A DNA stretch of 64,000 bases, taken from contig CM035806.1 in NCBI GenBank assembly GCA_020466095.1, positions 161,008,879-161,072,878 on the forward strand, in the 5' to 3' direction. This DNA is from Chlorops oryzae. Its lineage: Eukaryota > Arthropoda > Insecta > Diptera > Chloropidae. The notes under the pieces were generated by a model. It was not told the origin of the DNA. It searched no databases and was given only the letters and a program-made list of their open reading frames with translations. How positions within the stretch are numbered: position 1 is the first letter of the stretch; every line of letters starts with the position of its first letter. This document shows, piece after piece, positions 11,159 through 26,100 of this stretch. The position numbers and the translations under genes were made by a program.

Positions 11159-14100
11159 ACAGAAGAAGACGAAGAAGAAGAAGCAACGGCTTCAATTCGG
11201 GTAAAAACAGCGAACTCAATAGAAAAAAACTTCCCGAAGATCAGGCATAGCCCGCGGTAAAAAGATTTTCCTTTGTTTTACCATATGTCTTGCAGAGGTT
11301 CCATTTGAAGATGACCCACTGACCAGCAGTTTGACTAAATATCCCTTCTCCCCCAGATAACGAAAGCTTACTCAAATTCCGCAGATTGGCTGCAGGCATC
11401 CATACACATTGGTTACACAATTCTATTTGAGGATATTTAGCCCCGTCGAGATAAATGAGCGGTTTCATTTTTCTGCATTTCTGCAGACATGTGAGAAAAT
11501 ATAAAAGGGTGTCGGTGATTAAGCAACCGCGACACAAAAAAAAAATGTGCAATCAATAGGGGAACAGAAAAAATATAAATTCAGCGCCTAAAAGTATGTA
11601 TTTGAATATTTAATAACCAATTAATATCATTAATAAGCCTTTATAAATGGAGTTTAATTGATGTTTTAAAGACATCCGCACAACATTCAAATCCCTTCGT
11701 CAAGACGTGCCTAAATGGGCAAACCTGCAAGACTAACCAGATTTGTCACTATCGGGAATATTCGGAATATTTAAATGCATACTTTTGGGTGGCGAATTCA
11801 AATATTTTTTGATAAAAAAGAAAAACACAAAATCAATCTGCTTGCGAAAGAGTGTCTTGGTAGCTGAGGTCCGCTTTCTGTCGGAACGAGGGGACGGGTT
11901 CAATGGCGGCTCCTGGAAGAAAACAAACGAATTGCAAAGAGTTTCCGACAGCGTCTTGTCAGTTCGGGAAGGCTATCGAGGGATTACAAAGATTTGTTTA
12001 TTTTTGAAAAGGTACTACCTCGATTTTCAGGTTCCTATTGCGCCTATAGGTCCCTGAAATTTCATAGGATAATCGCTGCGTGAGCTCCAAGGGGCCGCTG
12101 TCGGTTATGTCCTTTTTTTTTGCCCATTTAAAGCAAAATCAATCTTCATGAGAAAAGCATTCCGAAAGAGCTCAGAGTACTAATTCTTCATTAAAAAAAA
12201 AAAACCAAGGATTATGATGCTCATTGAATAAAGGAAAAAAGAACAAAAAGGACAACAAGCGTAAATACCCACAGAACAATTTTCAACTCTGCTCAGCGTG
12301 AAAATTGCATTAAACTTGTCAAAAGGAATTGAATACGTTTCGAGAATTTATTGAATTATACGAGTGCCGGCATATTTCAAAATTATTAATTGCAACGCCC
12401 GACAGGAAATAACATGTCAAACGAACATGACAAAGGAAAAAAAGACAGAAATGGAGAGAATTACAGATAGCCATACCGAAGTGCAAGCCGAAAAGAAAGA
12501 GATAGAGAGAGAGAGAGAGAAAGAGAGAAATGCGGCATGATGCTGCTTGTCTGTCTGGCTCTATGAATTCAAGCAGAAGGACTGGATGGTCGCATGGACG
12601 ACATGGAACGGAATGAACACACAGTTATAAATGATGCAACACGAATGACAATAGGAAATGAGAGAAAATTGCAAAAATGACGAATGCGGTTGCAGTAATT
12701 GAGCATTGAGGTCAGGATAAACGCACGTATCAAGCGAAATGCAGAAAAGTATCAATTGAAAATTGAAAAAAAGAAAAATAAGTTTATAAATAAAAAATAA
12801 AAAATATTCCCAAAAGGACATCATAGCGTGCATATTCCACTGCATTGATATTTTCAATGCAAGAATAGCAATTAAGAAATCATTTGAAATGTAAAACCGC
12901 ACGAAATATCAAAGTGAAGTTTTGATAGGCATAAAAAGCGACACACCAGGCCAATAACAACAAAAAAAAAAAAAAAAATAATACATTTTTTTGTTTTTTG
13001 TATGAGAAATGGGAACATAAATACCGATTGCCAGCATGCAAGGTTTTTCGGCACAAGAACTGCACCCAAAAAATAATAAAAGAAAATCAAAAAATATTGC
13101 AACAACGACAACAATGAGGACAACAGAAGCCAAGCAACAACGACAAAAATAACGATTACCTTTTGTTTTTAATGACTTCCAATATGGACGAAAATTAAGG
13201 CGAACCTAATTTTCGTTCGCCATTTTTTTTCAAAATATGCATTTATATATTTTATTATATAAACTGCCCAACCTTACGATGCCGTGACGTGAAGCGACGT
13301 TCTATACCGTGCCTTGCTTTGGCTTTGGCTGTGGCTTTGGCTTACCTTGCCCTGCCTTGCCTTGCCGTGCCGTGCCTTTTCAATCCACTCGACCTTGCAT
13401 CCTTGCATTCATGCAATATTTAATTTGCCATTTCGGATGCAGTGACGTATGGCAGCAATTTTAAAATGCATAATTTGCATAAAGACAAAAAAAAAAAAAT
13501 TTTATATTTTTTTTTTGTAAATTTTCCACAGAAATTGCACCACCATCCACCATCGCAGTATTGACCTTTCCGCCTTTTTGTGATTTTCCCGCAAAATTGC
13601 AAGAAAGAAAAAACAAAAAAAATTCGTTATCGCTTCTAACGAGGGCGGAAGAATGAGGCAAATTCAATTCAAAATTAGAAGAAAAAAAATATATATACAT
13701 ATGGTATATAAAAAAAAATTACATTTTCTATTAAAAATGCAATTTTATGAAAGTGAAAATGCATAATAGCGCCTAAAAGCACACCACGCGCACAAAATGC
13801 AAAACGTGCAAAGAAAATCGAAAAGCGAACGCAAACAATCGCCAGGGAAAAACTTGAAAGCGCCCCTGAAAACAAGCCTACTGCTAATTAACCTGCTAGG
13901 CTCGACAAACTGATATGATTTAATTAAGCTTCAGCTGAAGAAAATTAGAATAACAAAAAACACAGAAGGGCAAACCAAAAAAAAAAACGAAAACAAAATA
14001 AAGCAAAACTTTTTCGAAATGTGCACGGAAAAGAAAATAATGGAAAACGCATGTAGAAAGCGACTGAAAACCCGAAGGAGCTAATAAAGAAAGTTGGCGC

Positions 14101-17100
14101 TTCATTGAGACACGATTGAACTTCGCCTCCTTCTCTGCAAAGAGCACAAAAAATAAATAAAATTAAAAAAAATAAAAATCTTTCATTTCTTTCATTTTCC
14201 TCACTAATTGCGGGCGTCATCTTTACTCTCCCATTTCTCTAGCTCGCTTTCTTTTGCTGCTGCTCCTTAAACTTAAACTTAACTTCTTGATTTCATCGCG
14301 TGCCTCTGGGCTTTCGTCACGTCGCGAGAATTTTAAATGCATTCAGAATAAAATGGAACGGAATGAGAATGAATGAATGTGCAGAGTGCAAGCAATTTAC
14401 CATTGCCGTCAATTCACATTTTACAGTAGGCAGGATTGAGAATGCAATTAGGTAAATTGAATATGGCCAGTTCGACAAAGCAAAAACACCCAAAATTGTT
14501 CCAATCATTGTTGATTGTTCTCGTTCTAGTCAATATGCATAATTTCTTAACCCTTTAACGCATAATGGTGCTCACAATCCAATAAATCCTCAAAAATTAC
14601 GTTTGCTCATAAATTTGTCCTTTTTGTGTCAAAAGGTTACAAAAATTAGAAAAGACAATAAATAAATAATTGAGGTGAGACGGATCAATACACACATTTG
14701 GCTTAAATCTATAACATTTACAGCATAAAAGACCAATAAGCAACGGCAGGTAGGAGAGCGAAAGAGAGAGAGAGAGAGAGCCCCAGTGGGCTTAACCGAA
14801 ATTCCCACAATTGAAAGCTAACAGTTGAAGCCGGGGCCTTTTGCGTCTACCCGTAATCTACATTCATGTTCATCGATGTCATTTCAAATAATCGTACACT
14901 CATTTCCAATGATATTGAAGCATACATTGTGGCGGCTACCTCTGTTACGCCACACTTTCCACATTTTGACCCGATACATTTCAACCTCATTACACTTAAA
15001 GGCCGTTTCATTTATCGCGTTTAAGAACAAAAAAAAAAAGGTTTTTTTTTTCGAGTGCATTTCTCCATTCATCATTTCCGAGCTACACTGAGAAATGAGT
15101 TCAGAAATTCCCGCACGTGTTTTTCCGCAATTACGGACATACAATTTGTCGTCAATGGGGAATTCCTGCACGCAACGAAGCATTTCAGTGCATACACTTC
15201 ACTTTATTGCACACGGCTTCACTTGCCCCGCAAATCTCAATTCCTTTGTCCCTCTCTCAATCTGTCTCTCTCTGTCTCTCTCGGTCTCTCTCGGTCTCTC
15301 TCTGTCTCTAGCTTTTGTCCCGTAATAGTCTAATAGTGTTGCTCCAGCCACAGAATTGACAAGTTAATTTATTGCATTATCGTAATGCATTTCCAATGAC
15401 CGACAGCTAGAGACAGCCGCATTCGGAAGTTCGAGACGACAGAGTCACGTCCTCGCTAGTGCCATCTCCACATCCATGGCTCGCCTCTCCGGTTTTCGCT
15501 TGCCCTAACATCATTATGCTGTCGGTCAGCATACTAGGCATTGTCAGCATTTGTATTCATTTTTGTCAATGTCATGATTTCCTTATTGGTATTGTTTTTG
15601 TTTTTATTTTTTGTATTTTTTTGTTTTCCTTATTTATTTATTTAACTGCGTTTTAACACCTGTTCTATCTGATTAAGATCCGTATCCAACGAGCATGCTA
15701 TTAATTAGTGACCTAGTTGCCAAGCTTTCACAACACGTTGTGCATGCACACGCCTACATAAAAACATCAGAAGTGTGTGCATACGTGTCTGTATGAACGC
15801 ATGTACGTACCTATGTATGTACTTATTAATGTAAGTATGGGTGTTTGTGATCACAAGAGCTGTGTTAATTTATGGGTACACATGAGAAGATAAATTTTGT
15901 GCAGAAAATGCTTCAATCATACCAAATCTCCACAGCTATTAGATCCTCAGCTGGCATATGAATTAACTTAATTTTTTTTTTTTTTTTTTTGGTTGCCTAG
16001 CCCAAGGCGCAATAAAACATAAAGGTCGATTGTGACTTCAAGAATAAATAATGTAAGCCACATAAAAATCAAATTACGCTCTTCGACAACCGGCTAAGTG
16101 AGCTCGATGAACATAAAATTTTAAAGCGATAAATCAATAATTTATAAATGAAGCTACGAATACTATTTAAACGCCCATACATACATAATACATATATTGT
16201 ATGCACGATGAAATTGTGGGCACATAGCTCAGAAAATATGCAACAAAGAAAATTCTTTTGTTTTCAAAAAATTCAAAGATTTTTCACATACAAGGTGCAA
16301 CACAGGGCGAAAAAATACATGTTCCGCATGGCAAAGTATTTGGTTATGTCATTGATGACAGCGAAGTGACAATGTCATCAATGAACGTTTGAGAGAAATC
16401 TCATTGTTACATTTGTTTTTTAAATTATTTTTTGCCCGTTTCTTTTGATTCGTTATTCAGTGGCGTTCGCGAGTGACCGTAATCCAAGCGGAAATGTAAG
16501 GCCCATCGCTGGAGAGAGACATTTTGAATTTAGCGTTTTGAATTTAAAACCCGTAAATCGACAATGGAATGAGCAGAGGATGTGGTTCACCCTCCGAAAT
16601 GCAAGGAATCAAGAAAGGATAGTCGCAAAACAAAGTCAGCATGGAACAGTCGAAAGACCCTGCCGAAATGAACTTCAGCGTTCACGCGCCTGTCTCGATT
16701 TAATGGAATATTTCATCAGGAAATCAGTCGAAGCCTTTCGTATTCCAGGAGGCATGCTGTGCGCTTTCACTTCGGCGAATCGAATTCAATTTGTTGCTTA
16801 ACAATCCACAATTGCACAGAGCAAAATCAATAAATGCAAAAATAAATGATAAAAAAAAATCCTCCTTTTTCCGATTTTCAGTGATGACATCACAGTCCGA
16901 TTTGTATAGAAATGCTATCGAAAAGGGCATTGAAAATGTCATGATTCTCATCTCCGATACCGTTATACCAGTGCCCATTGATTTCAGAATGAAAAATTTC
17001 CAATCATCTTGGCTAATCGATATCAGCTAATCAGTATGCAGTTTCCAGTCGGATTAAATCCATACATTTCTCAAAAATATAATTTTTATAACCGACACAC

Positions 17101-20100
17101 TATGTGTCGAGGGTTTTATTGCATTTGTGTGTAACACTCACAATCAGTCGAGATATACCATAGAAAATATATATAGAAATGATCAGCGTCGCCAGGTGAT
17201 TCGATTTAGGCATCCGTCCGTTCGTCCGTCTATCCGTCTGTCTGTCTGTATATAGTTCTCTTATCTAAGGAGTTGAGCTATCTTGAAGAAATTTGGTATG
17301 CGCGCTCACTGGGACATGAGTAAGAACAGGTTCAAGGAATGGACCCGATTGGCCCATTTTTAGGCGTACCTTCAGCATTAGGGTCTGTTATGAAAATCAC
17401 AAAAACGAAGTTTTTCAAGATATTTTGATGAAATTTGATATTTTAACATGTTTAAAGGCAATTAATGTGATTTCTAAAAATTATTAAAATGGGCGTGGCA
17501 GAAGGGAGTTTTTCGAAAATTGTCTCCTACACCCGGGAAATTCAAATGCGATGTAAATGAAAGTTGGCACGTATGTTTATTTTGTAGCCATAAACATCAT
17601 GCCCAAAAATGTTCTTGATCGGTCCATGATTAGGGGTACCTCCGGTACTAAGGTCTGTCACAAAAATCCCAAAACTGCCCCCAAAATCGGACTTTTTCGA
17701 AGTATTTGAATGAAGTTTAGAATTTGAGCATACATATATTTAATCCTCCGATTAGAATTTAAAAAAATTCGAAGTATTGGGCACATCAAAAGTCGGTATA
17801 TAGGGCCCCCTATGTGCCGGGTATTTAATTGTCAGGCTCGCCTGACTATAACACCCTTACTTGTTTTCTTTTGTTTAATTGTGAAAATTTAACAAACAAA
17901 CAATGGACGCAATGACCGATATGCCCTCGAACAGATACAGTGCACATATATTTGTTTTCAAATTAATCCCGCTGAAGCTAACAATACAAAAAAAAAAAAA
18001 TACAAAAAACAAAAAAGAGAAGAAATTTTTCATAGCATACTCATAGGCTATAGTTTTATTATCATTTCTATTCATTTGCATTCTTTTGTCTGGCTTCATT
18101 TTTTGCGCAACAATTCCTTATCCTTTCAGCGAAGTCAATTTTGCTGCAGTCTTTTGACCGAAAACATTCAATTCGCTTCCAATGTAGATTGAAAATTTGC
18201 CTTCTTTTCGTTCGCATGCATGCTCATCCATGCATACAAAGGCTTTTGTCCTTTATACGTCGACCAAAGGAAGAATAGATGAAAATACTTGTAAAAATTG
18301 AAATTGAATAAATTTTTAGTTTCATTTGAATGTAAAAAATTTTTCCCATAGTTTTTTTTCTCTCTGATTTTTCTCTGTTTTTTATTTTGTTTGTTATTGT
18401 TTTTTTTTAAGTTTTTTTATTTTTATTTTCTGTCCTCTATTCTTTTCGTTCTTTTTCGGAATAAAACTTTGCGACAAATGCCACAATGGAATGCATGGCA
18501 GTTTTAAAAGGAGGAAAAAAATGGCTTAAATATTTTGCGGCTCTTACAGTTTTCCCGTACATATCTGTGTGTGTGTGTGTGTGTGTGCGTATTCATATGA
18601 GCATTCCCAGTAAAGCTTTCTGGATTCGAAAGAAAGCGCAAAACAAAGTAAAAAAAGAAACACAATGAAAAACAATTCCACAAACTGTCTGCCACTCTCG
18701 GCAGTGTTCCACTGACGTAAAGGAATTCTCATAAATGCAACGGAGTCGTCAACCGTCGACATCCCGTTTTATGAGAACTATAGGGCTATAGTTTTTCCCC
18801 ACACAACACATACCTACACACACGCACACACATAAGCAAACAAACATACACACGGTCGAACTAACCATTTTGCTAAGTACGCTTTAACTCATACAAAAGT
18901 GTCGCTATTCGTATGTTTCAACATGCATGAATGACCCTCTAATACGTACGAGTAGTACTACGAGGGTTTATTAAATAGTTTAGAACTTAGAAATCTATGG
19001 TGGCATATTTTCAGGGATTAAAAAATATATGACGGATATTAAAAAATAAAAACAATTTAAGTGCAAGGAAAAAGGCGAGCTCTTGTTATATTGAAGAGAA
19101 ATTACAATTTCTTAACTTAGCCCTGGATGGCTCCTCTTCCTCGAAACGACGAAGCACTTTCATTTTTTCCCGCATAAGGATAGAAAACAGTGCTCTTAAA
19201 ATCTTCATTTTTCAGAGAATAATTATTTTTTTTTTTAATTTTTTTATTTTTTTTTTGTTCTAAAATTGTCAATAAATAATTTCGCAAAAGTCGGTATTTT
19301 TTTTACTCAAAAGAGTTTTGCCTCGCAAGCTTCTGAAAATGATGTTTGTCGATTCGACGAAGTGTAGCCAAAACGTAATACTTAAAAATAAGCCAGGGTT
19401 AACGGCTTTTTTTAGGGCTATGTTATCGATAGAAATGCAAATAATTTGAAGGCCAGCTCCAATTCACATAAACATCAAACGGTCACTTTCTCGTTCGTTT
19501 CTAGAAGCAAACAAAAAGATTAACTGACCATACCATGGTAGTAGCCAATCAAACTTGATTGCCTACGTGTTCTTCTTGAAATTTTATACAACGTCTATGG
19601 ATTATAATTGAACTTGGCCTGGCTTATCTTCTTCTTCTTCTTCTTGCGTATTCAAATGTCCCGGCCTATCCGAGGTGAGTCCTACAGCATCGAGGCTCTC
19701 GTTGTCTGCAACCTTGAATTTTCGAAGCAGGACTCATTTATTTATTGTTATTTTCTTGTTCATTGAGATTTTTTTTTTATTTTGTTTTTTTTTTGTGAAC
19801 TTTGGGTGTTCATTGGGAGGCTTACTGCTACCTTCATAACATGGTACTTAATTTTTTCTCACTAAGATATACAAGTATTTCTGCCTTAAAAAAAAATTGA
19901 GATATTATTTATTTTACAGATATTCGAATCATTCGATTTGAGCATATTTCCAGGGAATTTTTCAATAGGGGTCTTCCCTTAAACGTGTATTTGCCTCGAA
20001 AACTTCGAAAAATCGTAAATCAAGAAGGCTTAGAAATTAATGAACGAAATTTTGTATGAAAAATTTTACACTTTTACGATTTTTCAATCTTTTCACTTTT

Positions 20101-23100
20101 AAGGGAATACCCTAAATGTTTTTAAAATTCTCGTAAAAATATTCCTTTAATTCGAATGATTTACTGTTCCTTATACTTAATTATAAATGGCCTTGTCTGA
20201 ATAAATCATTCAACGAGAAACAGAGAAATCGAGCCTCGTAGCTTCAAAAAATTGCATCGTTTGTCGCTTTACTTTTTACTCTCGCAATCAAACCCGACGC
20301 ATACAAGTGCTTACAAATATCAACGACGGACAGTCGGACAGTCGGACGACGGCAGTGCAATGCCTGAAGACAAAAGCAAAAACTTTTGCGCTCAAAAGTA
20401 GGCTTCAATATTTTATGACGATCATAAATTGAAAGAATAAAGTCTTTTCGCTCAGTATTTTGACATTTTGGCATTTTGGCAGTTGACGTTGGTTGTAACT
20501 GTCAACTGAAAAGTTGTTGACTCGAAAACTTTTCTTTTTTGTTGTTGTTTTATTACATTTTGTTTTGTTCTCGCTTGTTTTGTTCGAAGGCAGCACAACA
20601 GAGGTACAAAGGAACACAAAAGCAAAATAGAATAAAACAATATGCAAAGCAAATGAAAAGAAAAAAAGAAAAAAAAAAAAACGGAACGGAACAAAGCGAT
20701 TGACGATTGCGGAAGAGCAAAGGAACAAAATACATAGAAATGCCTCTTGCCTGGCCGTATCTTTTTTGTCTTTGTCTATTCGGAAAAAGTGCAACATGAA
20801 GAAGAATAAGCCTTACAGAACCATAGACACATGTAAGTGAGCAAGCTGCCTATAAACAAAATGTCCGTCCATTTCCGTTAACAAAGTGAAAGTTTTTCGA
20901 AATTCAAATTGCCTCAAACACACACAGACACACTTACGCAAACGGGCAGAAGGACAGACGGAAAAGCAGGCAAACAGACACGGACGGCCAGACACAAACA
21001 TAAACAACAATCTGCTCCCGCACAATACAATGGAATAGAAATGAAAACGTACGAAAGTGGTACAAACGGAAATGCAAAATGCAATCACATAACGGAATAC
21101 GGTCTGTCGTCAGTTGTCCCCAACGTTTCAATATCCACCATCGTGCATAGTGATCAATGCATGCATGTGCATATTAGTATATGTACATATATATGTGTAT
21201 GTGTGCACGTCTAAAGGTATTTGGCAAACGATTTTGTTATGCCCGTCGAGCTAGGTGGTAAGGTTAGTTTAGCTTACTTCATATTATCGTATCACCACTT
21301 TATAACGAGTTTTAAATACACATACACATAGTTGCACAACGTACAAGCACACAAACACACACACACTCACACGCACACACACACAAAAGTATACACATTT
21401 GTACACACAATAAAAAGCAAGAGTGTTCATTTTCTTTTATTGTTATTATTTTTTTTTTTTTTTTTTTTTTACTTACTTCCACTGGACTGTAAGGGACAAG
21501 AAAGTATCTTTTATGGTAGCCGTGTGAATGCCAGGGACGGTTGTCTATGCTGAGTGGCCTGATGTTAAGGGAAAAATAATGGCTTAAGCAGTTAGGGCTA
21601 AGCCGAAGAGTAATTGATTTCTTCTTCTAGATTTTATTCGAATGTCCTTTTGCTCGCTGCGATTGAACCGGACCTGGTTTGTATGCATAAACGATTGTTG
21701 TTCGAGCGTGAAATTCATATGCGACATTCGATCTATATTGCATCAAAGCCATGCTCATATCGTTTAGTCTTCAGCAAAATTGTCGCGCAATCGAAAGTGA
21801 AATTTTGCAAAATTTTCCGCTATCGAAGCAACGAAGGTACAGTTCACAAAATAAATAAAAAAGTAAACATCGTAGATTCGTCAATAAGAAGAAGTGCGTG
21901 CTACAAAATTATTAAGAATCATTGCCATTTATTTTCGGTTAAAGCAGTGTAAATATAGTGAGCCCAAAAAAGAAATCTCATCGTTTGTTCAATTCGTTAT
22001 CCCGATATCGTGCAATTGGGCCTGAAAACGTCAACATAGCATGTAGCAACCTAGTCGTCATTGTCGTTATTCGTTCGTTGTCCGAACGTTCAAATGTTTA
22101 AGGCCATTAATTATATTCTTTATGGCTGCTGTCGTTATTTGTTGTGAAATGAAATTAATAAATAGTAAAAACTCAAAAGCAAAACGACCAAAATATAACA
22201 AAAACGATTCATAAAAAGCGAACAAATTAAAATAAATCACAATAAAGCCACAAAACAATAAATATTCAAATAAACTGAAAACAACCGAGAATAAAGAAAA
22301 AGAGCCAAGAAAGAGGTTACAATTTATCCTTAGCCGTAATCTAAAAAATTTTCTTTAATAAACGGCCAATGTACTTAGGATTCGAGCACTTAAACTTGTC
22401 TACATATAAGTTTTTGTATGAAAAAATTAAGTAAACTGCAAAAAATCAACACAAATAAAATCTCTATAAATAAAAATAAATAAATCCGAAAATAAATATT
22501 TGCTGAAAAAGTTTTAATAATTAAAAAAGAAAAAAAACAACAAAAAATACAGAACAAAAAACGAATAGATGATTTCACATCAAACATATATGTAAAATTA
22601 AAAATCTCTTTAGTACTCAAAAATACCAACATACATACATATAAAGCGTACTGCTATACACTTTATATAGAGAATATATATAGAAACATTAAGGGTGGTA
22701 AAATATGGACAACATGACTGCGTTCCAACAGGAAAAGCCATCACTGCGTGATTATTGGGCGAAGGAGGCAGCACTGAATGCGTTTATACAAACAAACGTA
22801 AGCGGAATGGAATGAAAAGCAAATAGCAAAAAATAAAAAAAAATTTTGTCTGTAAAGTCAATTTACGGACGATAGTTTTACGTGATAACGTCATAAGAAA
22901 ACACTCGTTATGTACATAAAAAGGAGCATTCAAGTATTACGTACACTATTTTTGACGATTTTTGAAACTCCCTCCCCTTAGACTTATTAATTTAAAAGTT
23001 AGACATTAAGTCTCATTTTGTAATTTTTTTTTGTGGTTTTTAATATAAGTATAAAATAGAAAACAATAATTATACTTCAATTTTTAAATTAAAATTGCTT

Positions 23101-26100
23101 ACCTATTAAATTTTCGAACTCTGTCAGTGCTCGGACTTCTACCACTTTGATGATAAATCTACCACTATTTTCACTTTCTACCACTTCTACCACGCTAGGT
23201 CCAAATCTAACGTTTTTTTTTTTACTTATTTATGCCTTTTTTTTATATTTATTTTATGATCATTTAGAATAATTGAGAGCATAAAAAATGTGCTTCAATG
23301 TTATGTATTATTGAAAAATATGTTGGCAGCTTCATTTTGTCAAGAATGTTATCAAGAATGGCAGTATTGGCGCTTAACGACATCCAATAAATATTGACAC
23401 ATTTTTTATAATAAGATAAAATTCCTAAAAACATTTAAGTTTCCCAATTTTCTACATGATCAGATGTGATATATTGTAAAACTATTTTAAAGAACTTTAT
23501 ATCTACAAATTTTTATACGAAAATAAGAAAGGTTTTAAAATTCGGCTTCTTGTATATTACCACGTGATATTAAATGAGGAGGGATACTTACACTGAGCGA
23601 ACGTAACCATGATTTTTTTAAAAGGGCGCATTGTTATTCACAGTCCTTTTGATTTTCGAGCAGAACAAAAATTTCAAAAGAAAAATGGTTGAGTCAACAA
23701 CATTTTTGGTTGAATTGAAAGGAAATATGTTTAATTACATTTCTTTTCGTTCGGTATAATTCTCATTTGTTTTATAAAATAAGACATATAAGATATGTAT
23801 TCATCTTAAAACTTTTTAAGCATTGCGAAAGCAGTCACCAAAACGGAGTGACGAAATCGGATGAAGTCCATCCGATGGCTATTTTTTGGGTCATGTTCAG
23901 CAGAGTGCTGTGCTCTATGGCCATTTGCTTTGAACGTTTATTAAATTTTTTTGACATTTCTTCTTGTATAGGTATTTTTTTGGAATTTTTTTAAAAAATA
24001 TCTTGTCATTTCAACTATGTCCTTGGTTGGTTCAACAATTTAAATTTAAATCCATTTTTGAAAATTATAATTTCAATTCAACCTGAAATATGGTTGATTC
24101 AAAAGGAAAATTTTTTATTTTTTCAACAAGAAAAATTGTTAAAATTAAAAATATTCCTTGTTGAAGCCGTTTTGTATGTTTTTCCTTTTGATTTAACCAG
24201 TTTTCTGGTTGATTTTTTTCTCTGTGTATGCACGGTATTTTATTAAATTGTTATAGTACCACCATTCATTTTTTAAATTTAAAACTTTCAAATGATTGAT
24301 ATTTAAATGTTAAACAGCTAAAACATGCTTGATTGAAATCACTAGCAATTTTCCAATAAAATACGTTTACATTTTAAAATATATCTTCCGATAGTACTAT
24401 CGATACTGTCGATATTTCAGACTATCGACTATCGAGACTATCGATGGTCGCAACTATCGATATTTCTCCAGCTGTATTGAGGAGTGGTTTTCATTCTGAT
24501 TGTTTTTCGGCAGTCCCGCGCTTGTCTGTCAATTGCGTGACATGTGTTAATTTGTGTGTGCGTTCATAGCCATACGTAAATTTGTATTTGGACGTTGTGT
24601 ACCTTTTGTATATTTTCGCTTTGTCTGCTTGTGAAGAGACGATTGATACGATTGGCTTTCTCATGAGGACGAACTCTCTATTCTTAACCGGTTTGTACGT
24701 TTGTGTAATTGCGTAGTTTGTTGGGGAGGGATGTTCGGGGATGTGGTATGGAAGAGTTTTTTTTTATTTTCTCCGTCCGTCCCTCTCCAATAAACCAACT
24801 TTGTTGTCGCGTAAAATGAACGATGAACATGTTGAACGCACATTAAATTCGCTGTCGGCAGATTCTCGCTATTTGAGTGTCCTATCATCGGTTTAATAGA
24901 CGTTATCACGTCAAAAAAAACAAAAAAACCTAGAAAAATCAAAGCGATTTATCCTTCAAAACATATCAATCAAAATTTTCTGCCCATTCGATATTTTATA
25001 CTTTGCCAAAATAATTTATTTTCCCCACTAAAACACATAATTGCGTGTCGATAATCAGCTCGAACTGAAGATTTGTTTCAACCATTTAAAATAATTATCT
25101 TCTTCTTCCTATTTTTCGATTGCCTTTTAAGCAAAAATGCTTATAAGAATTACTAACCGTTCAATGTACATGGCGACGTATGAGCAATGTGCCATTAATT
25201 CGTACTGAAAGCATTACTCATACGCAGCGCATACCGTTGAGTAGTTTTAAGTGCGTGGCTGAATATTTGTTTTGCGTGCGCTCTCAACATCTACAAAAAA
25301 TCATAGTATGAATGTGTGCATATATAAAACTAATTTTGATTTAGCAAAAGGTACATTTAAGTCGTTATGTACACCTGCTGGTCTGTTTCTGTTATTTAAA
25401 TTTCAGTTCAGTTTCGAAATGCGATAAATTCGAGTGATGTTTTCGTTTTCATTTCGATGTTTGTTTCCATTTAGGTTTCAATCGAATAAATATGAAATAT
25501 AGTGAGATTTATGTCCGATTACTTTAATTAAGTTTCAGTTTTGTTTGTTTATTTCTTCTTTTTTTTTATCCATCTATGTATACTCCTTATCAGCACACAT
25601 GTAGCAGTTTGGTTTTCATTGAATGAATAACTTCATTCAAAATGAAAATAATTTCGTTAAATGCCTTTATGATGTGATATTCGATCTTTAACATTCTGAA
25701 AAGCGATTCCTGAATTCTCAGAAGATAATTCATTGTGTTTCATTTTGAAAGCGAAACAAACAATACACACAGATACATATGTATATTTTGTGAAAACTCT
25801 CGCACTAAATTTATTCAAATGTAAACCGACAGAAAATTACATTAACTTTTTCGAAATCAACACGGAATACATAATCGCTTTTTACTTATCTCTTCCATCG
25901 CGCCAGTAATACATTTAGTGAATATACGTACGCGCGTGTTAGTGTGTGTGTGTGTATGCGCGTTTTTGTCGAAAGAAAATGAAGGAAGGAAATACTTCGA
26001 GAGCACAAAATCACATTTAATCTTCTTATCGTACTTTTCACATCTTTTTGTTTATGTATGTATATTTAAATCATGTTTTAAAAACTTTTCAAAGCTGTAA

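Larger units (their letters stand above)
22847..24480 (+). repeat. Dispersed repeat family R1, copy 1
   Basis: The first 105 bp (TTGTCTGTAAAGTCAATTTA onward) recur almost unchanged at 37846-37945. The blocks at 23522-23590 and 24227-24350 recur joined at 39842-40020. The block near 24366-24395 recurs at 38716-38741. The block order differs between copies. The repeat begins about 50 bp after the alternative exon donor. No protein is encoded. Confidence 0.75.

Noticed and set aside
16445..16801. 118-codon frame
   Set aside because: No ATG start, no domain, and a frame of this length is expected by chance in 64 kb of such DNA.
21614..21952. 112-codon frame
   Set aside because: No recognisable motif or splice context.
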